Shown here piece after piece: positions 44,677 through 55,369 of a stretch of 64,000 bases of DNA (positions are counted from its first letter, which is position 1; each line of letters opens with the position of its first letter). The notes beneath the pieces were generated by a model. The model saw nothing but the letters and a program-made list of their open reading frames with translations, was not told the DNA's origin and made no database searches. The position numbers and the translations under genes are program-made. The DNA comes from Rhodospirillaceae bacterium SYSU D60007 (GTDB lineage Bacteria > Pseudomonadota > Alphaproteobacteria > Reyranellales > Reyranellaceae), in NCBI GenBank assembly GCA_003574685.1, contig QOCQ01000013.1, forward strand, positions 62,001 to 126,000, in the 5' to 3' direction.

Positions 44677-45801
44677 CTAACGGCAAATCGTCCGCAGCCC
44701 CTGCCACTCCCGGGCCGTCATGGCCGGAGTCCCGGTCGGGGGGCGTTTGGTCGCCTCGATCCGCTCGCGTGTGGGCGGATGGGTCGACAGAATGCCCGCT
44801 TCCTCGGCGGCATCGCGCGGCCCCTTCCCTTTGGTGTCCGGGGTCTTGTCCTTGTTCTGCATCTCCAGCAGCTTCTCGAAAAACGTCGACAACCCGTCGG
44901 CGCGCATGCCGAGCTTGTCCATCAGCTCCAGCGCCGTGCGGTCCGCCTCCCGCTCCGCCTCCCGGCTGTGACTCAACGCCAGCAGGACGCTACCCGCCCC
45001 GCCCAGGGTCTGCACGTCGGACGAATAGCCGCCTGTCACCAGCTTCAGCAGCATGTCGAAGCCGTAGGCGCGCAGCAGCGCCTTCATCGAATGGTGGTGC
45101 ACGACGTGGCCGACCTCGTGAGCAAGCACGCCCGCCACCTCCTCCGGTCCCGACGCCTTGTCGATCAGGCCCGAGAACACGATCAGCCGCCCGCCCGGCA
45201 CGGCGAAGGCATTGACCACCGAATTCTGCACCACCGTCACGTGGATGCGCCGGTCGTAGGTCGAGACCTGCTGCAGACGATCGATCAGCTTTTGCAGGGC
45301 CTGCTGGCCCTCCGCCCCGGTGCATTTCTGCATGTCGCCGGTCATCGACTCGACCACCGAATCACCCAGCGGCCGCTGCCAGGCATGCGGCACCAGCGGA
45401 CCGACAACGTTGGGCAATGTTTCCGCCGCAAAGGCCATCGCTCCGATGGTTACCGCAAGCGCCCCCACGACGCCGCCCAACGCCGGTGCGATCCGGGGCC
45501 GCCGCGGGTTGGCAGGCGCGAGATTGCCGCCCAGCTCGGCCAGCACGTGGCGCAGGTTCTCGTCCTCGACGGCCAGTCGCGTGCCAGGCTGACGGGCGCA
45601 GACCAGCAGCGCATGCGGCTCGTGCTCGGCGTCCGAAGCGACCTCGACCTCCGGCGTCGGCCAGCGCGCGACAACGTGCCCGTCGGCCAGGGTTGCCACC
45701 AGCTCGGTAGCCGTCGCCTCGACCTTCACGGGCCAGGCGATCGGCCGCACGCCGTCATAGAAGCGGGCCTGCCGGGAAAGCGCCGTGGCGGACTGTGTCA
45801 T
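44677..45801 (-). CDS. M48-family metallopeptidase, membrane
   Basis: 374 residues from the ATG at 45801. N-terminal cytoplasmic DUF7092-like part, one TM helix (ALGGVVGALAVTIGAMAFAAET), then a periplasmic M48 zinc protease: HEVGHVVHHHSM (HExxH) near residue 230 and the third ligand Glu in SREAEREADRTALELM. FSGLIDKASGPEEVAGVLAH is typical. Related to BepA/HtpX-type proteases with a quality-control role in the envelope. It begins 4 bases after the DUF898 gene stops, a frequent pairing. Confidence 0.88.
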   Translation of the reverse strand: MTQSATALSRQARFYDGVRPIAWPVKVEATATELVATLADGHVVARWPTPEVEVASDAEHEPHALLVCARQPGTRLAVEDENLRHVLAELGGNLAPANPRRPRIAPALGGVVGALAVTIGAMAFAAETLPNVVGPLVPHAWQRPLGDSVVESMTGDMQKCTGAEGQQALQKLIDRLQQVSTYDRRIHVTVVQNSVVNAFAVPGGRLIVFSGLIDKASGPEEVAGVLAHEVGHVVHHHSMKALLRAYGFDMLLKLVTGGYSSDVQTLGGAGSVLLALSHSREAEREADRTALELMDKLGMRADGLSTFFEKLLEMQNKDKTPDTKGKGPRDAAEEAGILSTHPPTRERIEATKRPPTGTPAMTAREWQGLRTICR

Positions 45802-45805
45802 GGCC

Positions 45806-47269
45806 TCACACGATGCCGGTGTCGAAAATATCGAGCAGGCCCTCGCCGACCGTGGGTCCGTGCTCCAGCGCCTGGGCCACGGCCGCAGCATCCACCTCGC
45901 CGTAAATCCAGAGCTGGCTGGTAATCAGCCGGGCGGTGCGATGCAATACCCACGGCCAGCCGAAACCGAGCGAGAACATCAGGATGATCCAGTTGACGAC
46001 GATGAACCCCCACATCTGGCCCGTCGTGACGCCGGTGACGAACTGCATGCGGCCGAACCAGGTACGCGACACCAGGTAGCGCAGCAGGTAGGCCTGGTAC
46101 CAGCAGCGCAGCGGCAGGATCAGCAGGCCGATCAGCGTGTAGATCGCCAGCGCCACCAGGAACATGATCAGGATCACCAGCGGCGTCGGGTGGGTGATCT
46201 TCTCGAGCAGCACTTCCCAGCCGCCGAGGCGGTCGACAACGCTGGACATGCCGCCGATCGCCACGCCCACGATCACCGCCAGCAGGATCCAGGCGAGAAT
46301 ATTGAGAAAGTAGAAGCCGATGAACCGGCCGTAGATGTCGCCGGCCTGGCCTGCGAAACCCAGCCGCACCGTGCCGAAGGTCAGGTTCTTCAGTCGGTAT
46401 TTTGCCAGCGCAACATCGACCACCGGCGTCATGAGCTGCGCGCTCATGGCGTTCATGAAGCCGAGCCCGACCGACATGCCGCCGAACTTCCAGGCCGAAC
46501 CCTCAAGGCCGCAGCGTATGCCGCGCCAGCGTGTGCGCGTCAGCCGGTACCGCAAGGCGGCGTAGCGGCCTACCGCCAGCAGCGGATAGCCGGCCAGCAG
46601 CAGCAGCCAAACGGCCACATCGTAGGCATCGACCTCCTGGAGCAACGTGTCGCGCGCAAAGAGCCAGAGGCCACCCATCACAATGCCACCCAGCACCAGC
46701 AGGAAGCCGACACCGACCAGGAAGCCGAGGAACAGCTCAACGCCCCGTCCGCGATACTCGAAGCGGTCACCGAAGGCACTGAAGTGCGACCACAGATACC
46801 GGCGCACGCGCGTGCGGCCCCAGAACCGGTAGACGCCCAGCGTCAGCAGCGTCAGCAGCAGGCTGCGCAGATAGACCAGGTACAGCTCGCCCAGCTTGCC
46901 GTCATAGACAGGGCGGATGGGCGGCGCGGTGTGGATCGGCGGCGCATAGGCCACGTACTGGCCGTAGGGCGGATAGCCGGCCGGCGCCGTAGCCTGGGAA
47001 TGAATCCGTACATCGGCGTAGCCCGGTACCGGCTGTGATGGAATCTGGCCGGGCGGATGGTCCGGCGGCGGCGCATGGCTGGGCGGCGGCACGTAGCTGC
47101 GAGCAAAGCCCTGGCTGTGAGCATATCCGCCGTCGCGCGGTACAGGCGGTTCGGACGGTGACAACGGCGGCGGCGCCCCTGGCAGCGGCGCAGGGCTCAG
47201 CCATCGCGGTTCGGCCGCCGGTGGGGAGGTCTCCGCAAGTTTCTCGCTGGCTTGACCTTGGTCGTTCAC
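45806..47269 (-). CDS. DUF898 (YjgN-type) membrane protein
   Basis: 487 residues. A ~110-residue Pro-rich N-terminal extension (GYAHSQGFARSYVPPPSHAP, YPPYGQYVAYAPP) precedes a six- to eight-TM DUF898 domain: LGELYLVYLRSLLLTLLTLG, the family motif GVYRFWGRTRVRRYLWSHF (TLGIYxPWAxVRxxRYL-type), GDRFEYRGRGVELFLGFLVG, and LFGTVRLGFAGQ-like strands. Function unknown. Translationally close to the M48 protease; together they form a two-gene operon divergent from ecm. Confidence 0.87.
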   Translation of the reverse strand: MNDQGQASEKLAETSPPAAEPRWLSPAPLPGAPPPLSPSEPPVPRDGGYAHSQGFARSYVPPPSHAPPPDHPPGQIPSQPVPGYADVRIHSQATAPAGYPPYGQYVAYAPPIHTAPPIRPVYDGKLGELYLVYLRSLLLTLLTLGVYRFWGRTRVRRYLWSHFSAFGDRFEYRGRGVELFLGFLVGVGFLLVLGGIVMGGLWLFARDTLLQEVDAYDVAVWLLLLAGYPLLAVGRYAALRYRLTRTRWRGIRCGLEGSAWKFGGMSVGLGFMNAMSAQLMTPVVDVALAKYRLKNLTFGTVRLGFAGQAGDIYGRFIGFYFLNILAWILLAVIVGVAIGGMSSVVDRLGGWEVLLEKITHPTPLVILIMFLVALAIYTLIGLLILPLRCWYQAYLLRYLVSRTWFGRMQFVTGVTTGQMWGFIVVNWIILMFSLGFGWPWVLHRTARLITSQLWIYGEVDAAAVAQALEHGPTVGEGLLDIFDTGIV

Positions 47270-47465
47270 AACGCGGTCTCGGCTGATCGTTCGCTCACTA
47301 TTGCGCCTTCATGCCGCTGACGGCAATGCCAATGTGGGCGTCGCGATATTGCGCGGATGGGACGTTTGCCAGCAATTTTCCTAGTGTCATGTTGCAATGC
47401 AGCACAAATTCCCGTAGGCACATCGTCCGCTTCTTCCCATATCCGCTGGCAACCGGAACGCATCC

Positions 47466-49433
<1,968 letters not shown>

Positions 49434-49458
49434 AACAGGGCGACAAAGTATCAAACAG

Positions 49459-49543
49459 TTTCATGGTGAGCTTGTCGAACCGTGCAGCGATTCGCACCGG
49501 CCACCGTGCAACGACTTCATGGTTCGACAAGCTCACCATGAAG
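49459..49543. repeat. Second copy of the TTCATGGTGAGC inverted repeat
   Basis: Left arm 49459-49481 (23 bases matching the 43052 element) and right arm 49515-49543, identical over 29 bases to the right arm at 43095. Immediately follows ecm, so it may serve as a transcript-end hairpin. Confidence 0.85.
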
Positions 49544-49547
49544 CGGG

Positions 49548-49877
49548 CTACCTGACAGCTGTCGTCCTGAGCGAAGCGAAGGACCTTGCGCTCGTGCGAT
49601 CCATGAACGACGGTGCCGGTGAATCATCAGTGCCGTCATTCTTTGGCGGAATCACCGCAAGCTCCTTCGCTTCGCTCAGGACGACCGGAAGGTCGTGCAG
49701 TATCTGGCCCCGATCCATCGGGTGGTGCTCCGACTCGTAGACTTCGATCAGTGTCGCCAGTATATCGAGACGGTCACCTTCGGGCGTGCCAAGTCTGGCG
49801 CCCCACAGTCGCTTCACCTCCGCCAGTGCTGCGTTGTATTCGGCTTCCGAGCGAATGGGCTTGAGAGCATACGTCAC
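49548..49877 (-). pseudogene. Truncated HigA antitoxin interrupted by repeats
   Basis: From a GTG at 49877 (GGAGG 6 bases upstream) the first ~55 residues, LKPIRSEAEYNAALAEVKRL through GDRLDILATLIEVYESEHHP, closely match the antitoxin at 51601 (about 80% at DNA level by eye). At ~49710 homology stops and the frame enters the dispersed repeat at 49561-49685, giving the false VVLSEAKELA sequence. The helix-turn-helix half is missing and no toxin gene adjoins. Broken copy; it could still make an HTH-less HigB-binding peptide. Confidence 0.75.
49561..49685. repeat. Inverted repeat (TCCTGAGCGAAGCGAAGGA type)
   Basis: GTCGTCCTGAGCGAAGCGAA... (49561-49590) is inverted at 49656-49685 with one mismatch in 30. 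A dispersed intergenic repeat of a widespread bacterial kind. It has replaced the second half of the HigA-like frame. Confidence 0.85.
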
Positions 49878-49937
49878 ACTCAACCTCCGTGACTTTCATT
49901 CTGCCATAGTTTGGTCCAACGAAGGAAAATCAATCAC

Positions 49938-51593
49938 ATGTCGCAACCCAGCGCGTACGAGCAGTACCTGCTCGAGCTCATCAATGCAGAGCGCGACGAG
50001 GCCGGAGTCCAGCCGCTGGCGTTCGACGGCGAGCTCAACGACGCCGCCGCAGGCCACAGCCAGTGGATGCTGGACACCGATACCTTCTCGCATACCGGCG
50101 CTGGCGGCTCGAACGCGGGCGATCGCATGGAAGCGGCGGGATACGACTTCACCGGCTCATGGAGCTGGGGCGAGAACATCGCGCGGGCCACGACGCGCTC
50201 GCCGTCAGGTTTCCAGGATGAAGCGCTGCTGCTGCACACCAACCTGATGAACTCGGCAGGTCATCGCGCCAACATCCTGGACGCTGACTTTCGCGAAATC
50301 GGGCTGGGGTTTGAGATCGGCGCGTATGGCAGCAGTGAGAACGCCATGCTGACGGAGAACTTCGCACGCTCGGGCTCCAACAAGTTCCTGACTGGCGTCG
50401 CGTTCGACGACAGGGATGGCGACCTGTTTTACGACGTCGGCGAGGGTCTTGGCGGGCTGACGCTGCGGGCCACCAGCAGCACCGGCGCGACCCACACCAC
50501 CACCACGATGGATGCCGGCGGCTACAGTCTCGCCCTGCCCGCCGGCAGCTACACCGTCACCTTCTCGGGCGCAGGCATCGCGACGCTTACGAAGCAGATC
50601 ACCATCGGCACAATCAACGTCAAGCTCGACCTCGTCGATCCGGCCGCAGCCGCAGGACCGATTGTCGGCACAGCGCAAGGCGAGACCCTGAACGGCACGA
50701 CAGGTGCCGACGATATCAGGGGGCTGGGCGGCAACGACGTGCTCTACGGTCATGCCGGCAACGATTTGCTCGATGGCGGCACGGGCGCTGACAGGATGAC
50801 GGGCGGTACAGGCAACGATACCTTCGTGGTCGACAATGCCGGCGACAGGGTGGTCGAGGCCAGCGGCCAGGGGACGGACAAGGTGAACAGCTCGGTCGGC
50901 TTCAGCCTCTCCGGCCAGTACATCGAAAACCTGGCGCTCACCGGCTCGGCCAGCATCAACGGTACCGGCAACTCGCTCAACAACATCCTCACGGGCAACA
51001 CCGGGGTCAATGTGCTGACCGGCTCGACCGGCAACGACACCTACGTGGTCAACACCGCCGGCGATCGGGTGATCGAGGCCAATGGCCAGGGCACCGACCA
51101 GGTGAACAGCTCGGTCAGCTTCGGCCTGGGTGGACAATACATCGAGAAGCTGGCCCTGACCGGAACGTCGAATATCAGCGCGTTGGGGAACTCGCTGAAC
51201 AACACGCTGGCCGGTAACAGCGGCAACAACGTCATCGACGGCTCCACCGGCCGCGACGTCCTGACCGGCGCTTCGGGCGCCGACCACTTCGTGTTCAGCA
51301 CGGCGCTGAATGCGTCCACCAATGTTGACCGGATCGCCGACTATTCGGTAGCCGCCGACACGATCCGGCTCAACGACGCCGTCTTCACGGCGGCTGGCGC
51401 GCCCGGCACGCTCTCAGCCGGCGCGTTCCGTGCTGGCACGGCCGCCGCCGACGCCACCGACCGGATCATCTACAACGCCACGACCGGCACGCTCCTCTAC
51501 GACGCCGACGGTTCGGGCGCAGGCGCCGCCGTGCAGTTCGCCACCCTCTCCACCGGACTCGGCCTGACCAACAGCGATTTCCTTATCGTGTAG
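49938..51593 (+). CDS. CAP-domain protein with RTX calcium-binding repeats
   Basis: 551 residues from the ATG at 49938. Residues ~5-135: CAP/SCP domain (LINAERDEAGVQPLAFDGEL, DTFSHTGAGG, WSWGENIARA, MNSAGHRANILDADFREIGL) with the usual His/Glu set. ~150-225: SdrD/Cna-B-like domain (DDRDGDLFYDVGEGLGGLTL). ~240-440: RTX repeats (GGNDVLYGHAGNDLLDGGTG) within two ~88-residue tandem units starting TGNDT-FVV/YVV. C-terminal ~80 residues resemble a type I secretion signal (DSDFLIV-like end, NSDFLIV). No signal peptide, so type I export is likely; no ABC/MFP genes are near. Role unknown. Confidence 0.87.
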   Translation: MSQPSAYEQYLLELINAERDEAGVQPLAFDGELNDAAAGHSQWMLDTDTFSHTGAGGSNAGDRMEAAGYDFTGSWSWGENIARATTRSPSGFQDEALLLHTNLMNSAGHRANILDADFREIGLGFEIGAYGSSENAMLTENFARSGSNKFLTGVAFDDRDGDLFYDVGEGLGGLTLRATSSTGATHTTTTMDAGGYSLALPAGSYTVTFSGAGIATLTKQITIGTINVKLDLVDPAAAAGPIVGTAQGETLNGTTGADDIRGLGGNDVLYGHAGNDLLDGGTGADRMTGGTGNDTFVVDNAGDRVVEASGQGTDKVNSSVGFSLSGQYIENLALTGSASINGTGNSLNNILTGNTGVNVLTGSTGNDTYVVNTAGDRVIEANGQGTDQVNSSVSFGLGGQYIEKLALTGTSNISALGNSLNNTLAGNSGNNVIDGSTGRDVLTGASGADHFVFSTALNASTNVDRIADYSVAADTIRLNDAVFTAAGAPGTLSAGAFRAGTAAADATDRIIYNATTGTLLYDADGSGAGAAVQFATLSTGLGLTNSDFLIV

Positions 51594-51600
51594 GAGGCAT

Positions 51601-51978
51601 TCAGGCAGCCTTCCGCCGGCTCGGCCGGATTAGCACCTCGGCGGGGATGCCCAGCTTTTCATGCAGCCGACGAATCATGCCAATCGACAAAGCCCGCTTG
51701 CGATTCAAAACCTCTGCGATTCGCGTGCGGGTGCCTATGATATCCTCGAGATCACGGCGCGTGAGACCCTGCTGCTCCATCCGAAACCTGATGGCCTCAA
51801 CCGGATCAGGCGGGTCCACAGGATGGTGCTCCAACTCGTACACGTCGATCAGCGTCGCCAGAACGTCGAGGCGATCACCCCTGGGCGTGCCGAGCTTCGC
51901 GCCCCACAACCGCTTCATTTCCTGCAGCGCTGCCTTGTAGTCAACCTCTGAGCGAATGGGCTTGAGACTACCCCTCAT
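51601..51978 (-). CDS. higA: HigA-family antitoxin, module 2
   Basis: 125 residues from the ATG at 51978. N-terminal MRGSLKPIRSEVDYKAALQE, MKRLWGAKLGTPRGDRLDVL, then HTH MEQQGLTRRDLEDIIGTRTR, IAEVLNRKRALSIGMIRRLH and tail RPSRRKAA. Antitoxin and co-repressor of the module. It overlaps the toxin gene by 11 bases and ends 7 bases from the convergent CAP-RTX stop. Closest relative in the window is the broken copy at 49548. Confidence 0.9.
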   Translation of the reverse strand: MRGSLKPIRSEVDYKAALQEMKRLWGAKLGTPRGDRLDVLATLIDVYELEHHPVDPPDPVEAIRFRMEQQGLTRRDLEDIIGTRTRIAEVLNRKRALSIGMIRRLHEKLGIPAEVLIRPSRRKAA

Positions 51979-52291
51979 GGTCCACCTCCGGAACGTCGAT
52001 CCTGTCGTAATCGCGATGTGTGCCGATCCATTTGATCCAGACGATCCCCTTCTCAAAATCGACAGCCACCACCAGGCGGTAGTCATTGCCCTTAATGTTG
52101 AATACGATCCGGTCCGATGTAACGATGCTTGCCGAGGCATAAAGTCGCTTTATGTCTGCGGTGTTCTTCCATCGCGCCTTGCGGACCTCATCGAACCACG
52201 CATCGAGCGCAAGCTTCAACGCCCGTTGATCCCTGTGCCCGCGCCGGCTCTCCGCAAACTGCCTTAACGTGCGCCGGGCAATGATCCGCAT
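51968..52291 (-). CDS. higB: HigB-family toxin, module 2
   Basis: 107 residues from the ATG at 52291. MRIIARRTLRQFAESRRGHR, a basic helix, ALDAWFDEVRKARWKNTADI, VTSDRIVFNIKGNDYRLVVA, and IVWIKWIGTHRDYDRIDVPE. Same fold and C-terminal GTH-R-x-YD motif as the toxin at 36415. An mRNA interferase. The ATG stands 20 bases past the operator at 52312. Confidence 0.9.
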   Translation of the reverse strand: MRIIARRTLRQFAESRRGHRDQRALKLALDAWFDEVRKARWKNTADIKRLYASASIVTSDRIVFNIKGNDYRLVVAVDFEKGIVWIKWIGTHRDYDRIDVPEVDHEG

Positions 52292-52311
52292 GTCTCTTCT
52301 ACTATCATGCG

Positions 52312-52322
52312 CCCAAATTGGG
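52312..52322. promoter_or_regulatory. HigBA operator palindrome, module 2
   Basis: CCCAAATTGGG on the plus strand, that is CCCAATTTGGG read toward the genes, 20 bases from the toxin ATG. Identical in sequence and distance to the operator at 36384. On the minus strand it falls between TTGCAC (a -35-like site) and CATGATAGT (-10-like). Confidence 0.75.
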
Positions 52323-52453
52323 TGCAAGCGAGTATCCGGGCTCCAAACTTGCGCGAGTCGTGACTGCACAGCAGGCACGCTGATTCTTCAATTGAGCCCA
52401 CCCCACTCCCGCCCTAGCCTCTCCCGCAACGACCGTGGAGAGGAAACGAATCC

Positions 52454-53533
52454 ATGCACGACATCACCTTCGGCTTCCAGGCGGCGCCGGCGAGCGATGT
52501 GCGCAAGCCGGATGCGGTGCTCTATCGCGAGGTGATGGAGGATTGCGCGCTGGGGCACCGGCTGGGTTACGACGCGGCCTGGCTGCTGGAGCACCATTTC
52601 AGCGACTATTACCCGACGCCCAGCCCGCTCTTGTTCATGGCGCATATCGCGGCCGCGCTGCCGGACCTGTCGCTGGGCACGTCGGTGCTGGTGCTGCCCT
52701 GGTATCACCCGCTGCGGCTGGCGGAAGAGATCGCCATGCTCAACAGCCTGACGCGCGGCACGTTGCATCTGGGCATCGGCCGCGGCACGGCGAAGTCGGA
52801 ATACGACGCCTACAACGTCGACATGAACGAGGCCCGCGCGCGCTTTGCGGAGTGCTATCGCATCATCGAGAAGGGGCTCTCTGGCGAGGCGTTCACCCAT
52901 GACGGGCGCTTCTGGAAGATCACGCGGCCGATCCGGCTGCGGCCGGAGCCGGTCGGCAAGCCGGTACGCTTCTATGGCGCCATCGGCAGCGCCGCCAGCG
53001 CCGGGATCATGGGCGATCTGGGCGTGCCGCCGATCTGCCTCTCGACCTTCCCCGACCATCTGCTGGCGAAGATCCTGGAGCGCTGGCGCGCACGGGCCGG
53101 TGCGAAGGGGCGCGACGCTATCCTGCCGATCTCGGTGAAGATGTTCATCGCCGACACCGATGCGGAGGCCGAGGCGCTGGGCCGCAAGTATTACCCGCCC
53201 TACTTCGCGCTGCAGGCCGATCACTACGAGGTGGACGTCAATCCCTGGACGGAGATTCCCGAGTACCAGGAGTTCAGCCGCATGTTCGCCAATTTGCGCA
53301 AGCTCGCCAATCCCGATGCACTGGGGCCGTTCATGGCGTCGAACCTGGTGGGCAGCCCGGCCACGATCTGCAAGCGCATCGATGCCCTGGCGGCGCTGGG
53401 CTTCAACTATTTCATGGTGTCGTCGGCCACGCCGGGCACGCCGCTGGAGCTGCGCCAGAAGATGATGACCCGCTTCGCCGAGGAGATCTGCCCGCGCTAC
53501 TCCGCCGCGATGCGCCGGCGGCAGGCGGCGTAA
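52454..53533 (+). CDS. LLM-class flavin-dependent oxidoreductase
   Basis: 359 residues, luciferase-like: HRLGYDAAWLLEHHFSDYYP, LPDLSLGTSVLVLPWYHPLR, LAEEIAMLNSLTRGTLHLGI GRGT (the FMN-binding LGIGRG), and SVKMFIADTDAEAEALGRKY. Bacterial luciferase-type FMN/FADH2 monooxygenase family; substrate unknown. It precedes a palindromic repeat element and the GMC gene. Confidence 0.87.
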   Translation: MHDITFGFQAAPASDVRKPDAVLYREVMEDCALGHRLGYDAAWLLEHHFSDYYPTPSPLLFMAHIAAALPDLSLGTSVLVLPWYHPLRLAEEIAMLNSLTRGTLHLGIGRGTAKSEYDAYNVDMNEARARFAECYRIIEKGLSGEAFTHDGRFWKITRPIRLRPEPVGKPVRFYGAIGSAASAGIMGDLGVPPICLSTFPDHLLAKILERWRARAGAKGRDAILPISVKMFIADTDAEAEALGRKYYPPYFALQADHYEVDVNPWTEIPEYQEFSRMFANLRKLANPDALGPFMASNLVGSPATICKRIDALAALGFNYFMVSSATPGTPLELRQKMMTRFAEEICPRYSAAMRRRQAA

Positions 53534-53538
53534 TCAAA

Positions 53539-53675
53539 CCTTCCCCCGAGGGGGAAGGTGGCGCGCAGCGCCGGAAGGGGGATGCCGCCACAGGCACGGT
53601 GTCAAAGGCGGGGCGCCGAACGTGTTGCACTATCCCCCTTCCGCCCTTCGGGCACCTTCCCCCTCCGGGGGAAGG
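53539..53675. repeat. CCTTCCCCC palindromic element
   Basis: CCTTCCCCCGAGGGGGAAGG (53539-53558) and CCTTCCCCCTCCGGGGGAAGG type (53655-53675) bracket the region, each itself palindromic, with CGGAAGGGGGAT / ATCCCCCTTCCG also inverted inside. A dispersed intergenic repeat common in GC-rich alphaproteobacteria. Confidence 0.85.
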
Positions 53676-53698
53676 ATGAGACAAGAGAGCAATAACAC

Positions 53699-55297
53699 AT
53701 GAACGAATTCGATTACGTGATCGTGGGGGCCGGCGCGGCGGGGTGCGTGCTGGCCAACCGGCTGAGCGCCTCGGGCAAGCATCGCGTGGCGGTGCTGGAG
53801 GCAGGCGGGCCCGACCGGCACATCTGGATCAAGGTGCCGGCCGGTTTCAACAAGACCGTCTACAATCCGAAGCTGAACTGGGGCTATGAGACGGCACCTA
53901 GCCCGCATATCGATAACCGCAGGATCGTCTTCCCGCGCGGCAAGGTGCTGGGCGGCTCGGGCTCGATCAACGGCCATCTCTACGTGCGGGGACAAGCGGC
54001 CGACTACGACACCTGGGCACAGCTTGGCTGCCGCGGCTGGTCGTGGACCGACGTGCTGCCCTACTTCAAGCGCGCCGAACGGCGCATCGGTGGCGACGAT
54101 GCGGTACGGGGACGCGACGGTCCGCTCTACATCGAGGACCAGCGCGAGCCGCATCCGCTCAGCGACGCCTATATCGCGGCCAACGAGGCCCTGGGGCTGA
54201 AGCGTACGCCCGACTACAATTGCGGCGACCAGGAAGGCACCTTCCTCTATCAGCAGATGATGCGCGGCGGCCGCCGCTGGAGCCCGGCCGATGCCTATCT
54301 GCGACCGGCGCTGTCGCGGCCCAATCTGCGGGTGATCCCCTGGGCGCAGGCCGAACGCATCGTGTTCGAGGGCAAGCGCGCGACAGGCGTGCAGTATCGT
54401 GGCCGCGACGGAAAGAGCCAGACCATGCGGGCCGGCCGCGACGTGATCCTGTGCGGCGGCAGCATCAACACGCCGCATCTGCTGCAGATCTCGGGCGTGG
54501 GCGATCCCGAATGGCTGAAGGCGTTCGGCGGCGCGGTGGTGCATGCGCTGCCCGGCGTGGGCCGTAACTTCCGCGATCATTACGCCGCGCGCGTTTCGGC
54601 CCTGGTGAAGGGCGCCGGCTCGCTCAACGAGCGCTCGCACGGTGTGCGGCTGGTGGGCGAAGTGATCCGCTATGCCTTCACGCGCAAGGGCCTGCTGGCG
54701 GCCAGCCCCTCGCATGCCGGCGGCTACTTGCGTACGCGGCCGGGGCTGGAGACGCCTGATATGCAGCTCTATTTCGCGCCGGCCAGCTATGCCGCCGGCC
54801 GCTACGGCACGTCGGCGCTGGATACGAAGCCGGGCATGACGCTGGGCGCCTCGCAGCTTCGGCCGGAAAGCGTGGGTCACGTGAAAGCGCTGAGCGCCGA
54901 TCCAATGGAAAAGCCGGAGATCCAGCCCAATTATCTCGCTGACCAGATCGATCGCGATGCGCTGCTGGCTGCGCTGAAGTACCTGCGCAAGCTGCTGGTC
55001 ACGCGTCCGCTGGCCGACTACGTCGTCTGCGAGAACCTGCCCGGACCTGACGTGAAGACGGATGACGAGCTGATGGCGCATGCCCGCGCCACCGGCTCGA
55101 CCACCTATCACCCGGTGGGCACCTGCAAGCTCGGAATCGATCCCATGGCGGTGGTGGAGCCGCAATCGATGAAGGTGATCGGGCTTCACGGGCTGCGCGT
55201 CGCCGACGCCTCGGTGATGCCGACCATGGTGTCGGGCAACACCTACGCCGCCACCAACATGATCGCCGAAAAGGCCTCCGACCTGATCCTGGCGTAA
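53699..55297 (+). CDS. GMC-family FAD oxidoreductase (choline dehydrogenase-like)
   Basis: 532 residues. FAD-binding YVIVGAGAAGCVLANRLSA, GMC signature 1 in PRGKVLGGSGSINGHLYVRG, signature 2 GGSINTPHLLQISGVGD, and the C-terminal catalytic His/Asn segments TYHPVGTCKLG and VSGNTYAATNMIAEKASD. Oxidises an alcohol or choline-like substrate to the aldehyde; the exact substrate is open. It begins after the CCTTCCCCC element and precedes an MFS gene by 72 bases. Confidence 0.9.
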   Translation: MNEFDYVIVGAGAAGCVLANRLSASGKHRVAVLEAGGPDRHIWIKVPAGFNKTVYNPKLNWGYETAPSPHIDNRRIVFPRGKVLGGSGSINGHLYVRGQAADYDTWAQLGCRGWSWTDVLPYFKRAERRIGGDDAVRGRDGPLYIEDQREPHPLSDAYIAANEALGLKRTPDYNCGDQEGTFLYQQMMRGGRRWSPADAYLRPALSRPNLRVIPWAQAERIVFEGKRATGVQYRGRDGKSQTMRAGRDVILCGGSINTPHLLQISGVGDPEWLKAFGGAVVHALPGVGRNFRDHYAARVSALVKGAGSLNERSHGVRLVGEVIRYAFTRKGLLAASPSHAGGYLRTRPGLETPDMQLYFAPASYAAGRYGTSALDTKPGMTLGASQLRPESVGHVKALSADPMEKPEIQPNYLADQIDRDALLAALKYLRKLLVTRPLADYVVCENLPGPDVKTDDELMAHARATGSTTYHPVGTCKLGIDPMAVVEPQSMKVIGLHGLRVADASVMPTMVSGNTYAATNMIAEKASDLILA

Positions 55298-55369
55298 TTC
55301 GGCGCCGCCTGGCGGAGTGTGAGCGCGCGAGGCGCCACGTATCCATCGTCCCTCCTGAACGGCGATGGA

